Shown one piece after another: positions 60,737-64,000 of a DNA stretch of 64,000 bases (within the stretch, counting starts at the first letter, position 1; each line of letters begins with the position of its first letter). Source of the stretch: Bradyrhizobium sp. CIAT3101 (GTDB taxonomy: Bacteria; Pseudomonadota; Alphaproteobacteria; Rhizobiales; Xanthobacteraceae); assembly GCF_029714945.1 (NCBI RefSeq), contig NZ_CP121634.1:2935001-2999000 (forward strand). Direction: 5' to 3'. The position numbers and the translations under genes were made by a program. The notes under the pieces are model-generated. The model was not told the DNA's origin. It ran no database searches and was given only the letters and a program-made list of their open reading frames with translations.

Positions 60737-61110
60737 CTAGCCGCAGCCGGAGTTGACGTAATTCGCCTGGCCGAATTTTGCGCCGGCGCTTGTGTCGACG
60801 ACGACGATCTCGAGCGGCGAGGGCGTGTGGCCGATCCGCTTGAACTCCTTCGCGACGTCGTCGGCGGTTGCGACATAGCCATCCGGCAGATGTGCCAGGG
60901 CGCGTCGAGATGGGTGCTGTTGTGGGTGGATAGCGAGACCTGCTCCACAGCCCAGCCTTGGCCGTCCGGCAGGTCCTCCGCCTTGAGGCCGTCGAAAAAC
61001 TGCAGCATGCGCGGCAGTCCCTGCTGGTCATCGATGTACTGGATCGTCGGGTGATTGTCCGACGGATCGGCCGGCACGTCGTTCTGCAACGGCACCGAGA
61101 TGTCGATCAA
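60737..61110 (-). pseudogene. broken cyclase-family (kynurenine formamidase-like) gene
   Basis: From ATG 61110 the frame reads MIDISVPLQNDVPADPSDNH and the metal motif STHNSTHLDAPWH, the cyclase/formamidase signature. After that the frame changes, and in another frame LAHLPDGYVATADDVAKEF and PSPLEIVVVDTSAGAKFGQA follow, ending NYVNSGCG and a stop. The middle 30 or so residues and the C-terminal third of a normal 210-260 residue protein are missing. So it is a deletion- and frameshift-damaged remnant. Confidence 0.7.
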
Positions 61111-61135
61111 GTAACGCTTCCTCGGGGCAATATTC

Positions 61136-61153
61136 GGAAAATTGAAATTTTCC
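61136..61153. promoter_or_regulatory. perfect palindrome upstream of the cyclase remnant
   Basis: GGAAAATT and AATTTTCC separated by GA, an 8-bp inverted repeat, 26 bases before the cyclase start. It looks like a GntR-type or similar operator left from when the gene was active. Confidence 0.5.
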
Positions 61154-61367
61154 GCCGATCGTTCTCGGGGGAGCCGCGTGATTGATCAATGCAACTCCAG
61201 CATCGATCAATGCCGCATTTGGCTTGGACTCAGAATGCCGCCCGCCCTAGGGACGACACTGGCGATATCGCGCCGATGCGGCGCGTTCGTACAGGATGAG
61301 CCGATCGTCTCGCCCGAACCTCAAGCCGCAATCAATAGCGGTCGAGCACGAAACCCGAGGAACGTCC

Positions 61368-61634
61368 ATGGATACGATGAGCATCGTTACCGCGCATCCG
61401 GCATCGGCCGGTGACGCGGCTCGATTGCCGGGGAGCCGGCATTTGCCGCACAGGTCCCCCGCAGCAGCGGGCGCGATGCGCGTCGCACTGTCCCGGGCAG
61501 ACATTACCAGTCAGCCAAATCCCCTCGACTCCGCCACGCAATCCTACGAAGGTGGTGCAGTTGCAGCGCTTGACTTCACACCTGAAGTGGAGCGACCCAA
61601 GGCGGCCCGCAATACGTGCCCAACGACGACATAA
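61368..61634 (+). CDS. possible hypothetical protein before the TRAP genes
   Basis: An 88-residue frame (MDTMSIVTAHPASAGDAARL ... VERPKAARNTCPTTT) with a weak GAGG ribosome site. Low complexity and no known domain; could be a chance frame. It lies 22 bases before the dctP start. Confidence 0.25.
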   Translation: MDTMSIVTAHPASAGDAARLPGSRHLPHRSPAAAGAMRVALSRADITSQPNPLDSATQSYEGGAVAALDFTPEVERPKAARNTCPTTT

Positions 61635-61656
61635 TCAACTCAGGAGGAGACCCCAG

Positions 61657-62628
61657 ATGAAGACGTTAATCGGTATCATCGCAGCCGCTGCATTGGCGGT
61701 GTCGGCGCCGCTCGCAACCGCACGCGATTTCCGCTCGGCCGACGTCCATCCCGCCGACTATCCGACCGTCGAAGCCGTGAAGTTCATGGGCAAGCAGCTC
61801 GCCACCGCGAGCGGCGGCAAGCTTGGCGTCAAGGTGTTTCCGAACGGCGCTCTGGGGTCGGAGAAGGACACCATCGAGCAGCTCAAGATCGGCGCGCTCG
61901 ACATGATGCGGATCAACGCTTCGCCGTTGAACAACTTCGTGCCGGAAACCGTCGCCCTGTGTCTGCCCTTCGTCTTCCGGGACACCCAGCACATGCGCAA
62001 CGTGCTCGACGGTCCGATCGGCGACGAGATCCTGGCGGCCATGGAGCCGGCGGGCCTGGTCGGTCTTGCCTATTACGACAGCGGCGCCCGCTCGATCTAC
62101 ACCGTCAAGGCGCCGATCAAGTCGCTCGCAGACGTCAAGGGCCTGAAGATCCGCGTCCAGCAGTCCGACCTGTGGGTCGGCATGATCCAGAGCCTCGGCG
62201 CCAATCCGACGCCGATGCCGTACGGCGAGGTCTACACCGCGCTCAAGACCGGTCTCGTGGACGCCGCCGAGAACAACTGGCCCTCCTACGAGTCCTCGCG
62301 CCATTTCGAGGCCGCCAAGTTCTATAACGTGACCGAGCACTCGCTGGCCCCCGAGGTCCTCGTGATGTCCAAGAAGGTCTGGGACACGCTGAGCAAGGAG
62401 GATCAGGCGATGATCCGCAAGGCGGCGAAGGAATCGGTGCCGGTCATGCGCAAGCTCTGGGACGAGCGTGAGGAAGCGTCGCGCAAGACCGTCGAGGCGG
62501 CCGGCGTGCAGGTCGTCACGATCGCGAACAAGCAGGAGTTCGTGGACGCAATGAAGCCGGTCTACCAGAAGTTCGCCGGCGACGAGAAGCTCTCGAGCCT
62601 CGTCAAGCGGATCCAGGACACCAAGTAA
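61657..62628 (+). CDS. dctP: TRAP transporter substrate-binding protein (DctP type)
   Basis: A 323-residue periplasmic protein with signal peptide MKTLIGIIAAAALAVSAPLA cut at TARDF. Family segments: LGVKVFPNGALGSEKDTIEQ, VALCLPFVFRDTQHMRNVLD, GLKIRVQQSDLWVGMIQSLG (the arginine of the carboxylate-binding strand), PYGEVYTALKTGLVDAAENN. It delivers a carboxylic acid to the DctQM permease encoded next. AGGAGGAG precedes ATG 61657. A hairpin follows the stop. Confidence 0.87.
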   Translation: MKTLIGIIAAAALAVSAPLATARDFRSADVHPADYPTVEAVKFMGKQLATASGGKLGVKVFPNGALGSEKDTIEQLKIGALDMMRINASPLNNFVPETVALCLPFVFRDTQHMRNVLDGPIGDEILAAMEPAGLVGLAYYDSGARSIYTVKAPIKSLADVKGLKIRVQQSDLWVGMIQSLGANPTPMPYGEVYTALKTGLVDAAENNWPSYESSRHFEAAKFYNVTEHSLAPEVLVMSKKVWDTLSKEDQAMIRKAAKESVPVMRKLWDEREEASRKTVEAAGVQVVTIANKQEFVDAMKPVYQKFAGDEKLSSLVKRIQDTK

Positions 62629-62643
62629 AACACAGCGGGGATC

Positions 62644-62677
62644 GGGTCCGGTGTCGCCGCGAGGTGACACCGGATCC
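62644..62677 (+). other. hairpin between dctP and dctQ
   Basis: GGGTCCGGTGTC at 62644-62655 pairs (one mismatch) with GACACCGGATCC at 62666-62677 over a 10-base loop. No T-run. It probably reduces read-through and stabilises dctP mRNA so that more binding protein than permease is made. Confidence 0.65.
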
Positions 62678-62694
62678 TCACAAGGAGGGGCGAG

Positions 62695-63240
62695 ATGACA
62701 GACCCACACGTCGCAGACAACGAGCAGGAGGCGGGACGTCCGTCGACCAGTCTGCTGTCGCGGATCAATGCGCCCATCGCCCGGGCGGGGATGTACCTGT
62801 CCGTGACCGGACTGCTCGTCATCGTCACCATCGTGTTCTACCAGGTGTTCGGGCGCTACGTTCTCAACTCCAGTCCGACCTGGACTGAAAATCTCGCGCT
62901 GGTCCTGATCCTGTATGTCACGCTGATCGGCGCCGCCGTCGGCGTTCGCGATGCCGGACACATCGGCATGGACAGTCTGCTGGTGATGCTTCCGGATCAC
63001 CTGCGCGAGAAGGTCGAGCTCGTCATCCATGTCCTTGTGGCTCTGTTCGGCGTGGCGATGGTCTACAACGGCTGGATCCTCGGTGCTTCGGTCGGGACCG
63101 TGCATATCCCCAATCTCGGCTTCCCTGAGGTCGTTCGCTACGTGCCGCTGGTTGCCTCGGGCATTCTGATCGTCTCCTTTTCAATCGAGCACATCATTGC
63201 TCTCCTGCGTGGCGAAGAGGTCGTCCCCTCATGGAACTGA
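62695..63240 (+). CDS. dctQ: TRAP transporter small permease (DctQ type)
   Basis: A 181-residue inner-membrane protein of four helices: GLLVIVTIVFYQVFGRYVLN, WTENLALVLILYVTLIGAAV, ELVIHVLVALFGVAMVYNGW, VPLVASGILIVSFSIEHIIA. RYVLN followed by W-T-E is the DctQ hallmark. AAGGAGG precedes ATG 62695. It overlaps dctM by 10 bases. Confidence 0.86.
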   Translation: MTDPHVADNEQEAGRPSTSLLSRINAPIARAGMYLSVTGLLVIVTIVFYQVFGRYVLNSSPTWTENLALVLILYVTLIGAAVGVRDAGHIGMDSLLVMLPDHLREKVELVIHVLVALFGVAMVYNGWILGASVGTVHIPNLGFPEVVRYVPLVASGILIVSFSIEHIIALLRGEEVVPSWN

Positions 63241-64000
63241 TTATTCTCGGCGCCACGTTCTTTGGCTTCCTGATCCTCGGCGTACCGGTCGCCTTTGCGA
63301 TCGGTCTCTCGGCCATCTGCACCATCCTCTATGAGGGCCTGCCGGTCGCCGTCATCTTCCAGCAGATGATGTCGGGGATGAACATCTTCTCGTTCCTGGC
63401 CATCCCGTTCTTCGTCTTCAGCGGTGAGCTGATGCTGCACGGCGGCGTTGCCGACAAGATCGTGCAACTCGCCAAGAATCTCGTCGGCCACATCCGCGGC
63501 GGTCTCGGCATGTCGAACGTGGTCGCCTGCACGCTGTTCGGCGGCGTCTCCGGCTCGCCCGTGGCCGACGTGTCGGCGATGGGCGCGGTGATGATCCCGA
63601 TGATGAAGAAAGAGGGGTTCGACACCGACTACGCCGTCAACGTCACCACCCACGCCTCGCTCGTCGGCGCGTTGATGCCGACCAGCCACAACATGATCAT
63701 CTACGCGCTCGCCGCCGGCGGCAAGGTCTCGATCGGTGCGCTGATCGCGGCCGGCCTCCTGCCGGCGCTGGTGCTGATGATCTGCATGCTGGTCGCCGCT
63801 TACGCCGTCGCAGTGAAGCGCGGCTATCCCGCCGGCAAGTTTCCCGGCTGGGCCGAGGTGTTTCGCTCGTTCGCGGCCGCTCTGCCGGGCCTCCTGATCG
63901 TCGGCATCATCCTGACGGGCATCCTGTCCGGCGTGTTCACGGCAACTGAATCTGCCGCTGTTGCCGTCACCTACACGATCGTGCTGACGTTCTTCATCTA
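63231..64000 (+). CDS. dctM: TRAP transporter large permease (DctM type), partial
   Basis: The first 256 codons of a DctM permease, cut by the window end; the full protein is usually about 425 residues. ELIILGATFFGFLILGVPVA, FLAIPFFVFSGELMLHGGVA, NVVACTLFGGVSGSPVADVS and ALMPTSHNMIIYALAAGGKV are family motifs. It is the ion-coupled channel of the transporter. ATG 63231 lies within the end of dctQ. Confidence 0.86.
   Translation, partial: MELIILGATFFGFLILGVPVAFAIGLSAICTILYEGLPVAVIFQQMMSGMNIFSFLAIPFFVFSGELMLHGGVADKIVQLAKNLVGHIRGGLGMSNVVACTLFGGVSGSPVADVSAMGAVMIPMMKKEGFDTDYAVNVTTHASLVGALMPTSHNMIIYALAAGGKVSIGALIAAGLLPALVLMICMLVAAYAVAVKRGYPAGKFPGWAEVFRSFAAALPGLLIVGIILTGILSGVFTATESAAVAVTYTIVLTFFI

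Noticed and set aside
61666..63105. 479-residue open frame on the minus strand across dctP and dctQ
   Set aside because: Antisense shadow of two clear TRAP genes; high GC keeps the opposite frame open and the protein is His/Asp/Arg-rich without domains.
1..64000. Search for tRNA, rRNA and CRISPR arrays
   Set aside because: No cloverleaf, rRNA-like sequence or regularly spaced palindromic repeats were recognised on either strand by eye.

Overview
The window is high-GC alphaproteobacterial DNA. The best guess is Bradyrhizobium or a close relative. The support is the many short hypothetical genes (a DUF3606 protein, a DUF3551 secreted protein), an EcfG-type stress promoter, FixK/FNR boxes with an Fnr-type regulator carrying a C-x2-C-x7-C cluster, and a large set of aromatic and CoA-ester catabolic genes. 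No rRNA, tRNA or CRISPR array was seen.

Layout. (1) 0-4.45 kb holds short, mostly uncharacterised genes and the first four of six copies of a directly repeated element. Each copy is about 85 bp, begins with a TTGACA-like motif, and in most copies ends in a terminator hairpin. (2) 4.45-8.25 kb is a lower-GC island with a DUF4261 protein, an Imm11 (DUF1629)-like immunity protein and a long protein whose N-terminus is an AHH/HNH-type nuclease. It reads as a toxin-immunity locus and is bracketed by copies of the repeat. (3) 8.8-15.8 kb is a decayed prophage: small terminase-like protein, truncated terminase ATPase, tail collar protein, FkbM methyltransferase cargo, endolysin, holin-like proteins and a GNAT, ending at a strong terminator.

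(4) 15.9-26.5 kb is a catabolic and uptake cluster: class III CoA-transferase, two-component flavin monooxygenase with its reductase, a beta-hydroxyacid dehydrogenase, a NitT/TauT-type ABC transporter, an IlvD dehydratase and a NicX-like (2,5-dihydroxypyridine dioxygenase family) enzyme. (5) 26.5-42.6 kb is an aerobic CoA-dependent aromatic pathway of the 2-aminobenzoyl-CoA type: aryl-CoA ligase, bifunctional monooxygenase/OYE reductase, SDR, enoyl-CoA hydratase, acyl-CoA dehydrogenase, 3-hydroxyacyl-CoA dehydrogenase, RidA, an amino-acid-type binding protein and a MarR regulator. Six copies of a 14-bp palindrome (core TTTTAAGCCTAAAA) sit in its promoter regions, which predicts one MarR regulon covering both strands.

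(6) 42.6-60.7 kb looks like an oxygen-limitation and stress region: CBS-BON protein, CHAD protein, kinase-like AAA protein, universal stress protein, a Pat-like acyltransferase, holin-like and DUF883 membrane proteins, an Mla-type lipid transporter with a fused MlaD-PqiC subunit, and two Crp/Fnr regulators. Six FixK/FNR-like boxes occur here. A 1292-residue phosphoesterase with Ig-like and VCBS repeats lies in the middle, followed by an IS630-like transposase remnant. (7) 60.7-64 kb has a broken cyclase-family gene and a TRAP transporter (dctPQM); the window ends inside the large permease gene.
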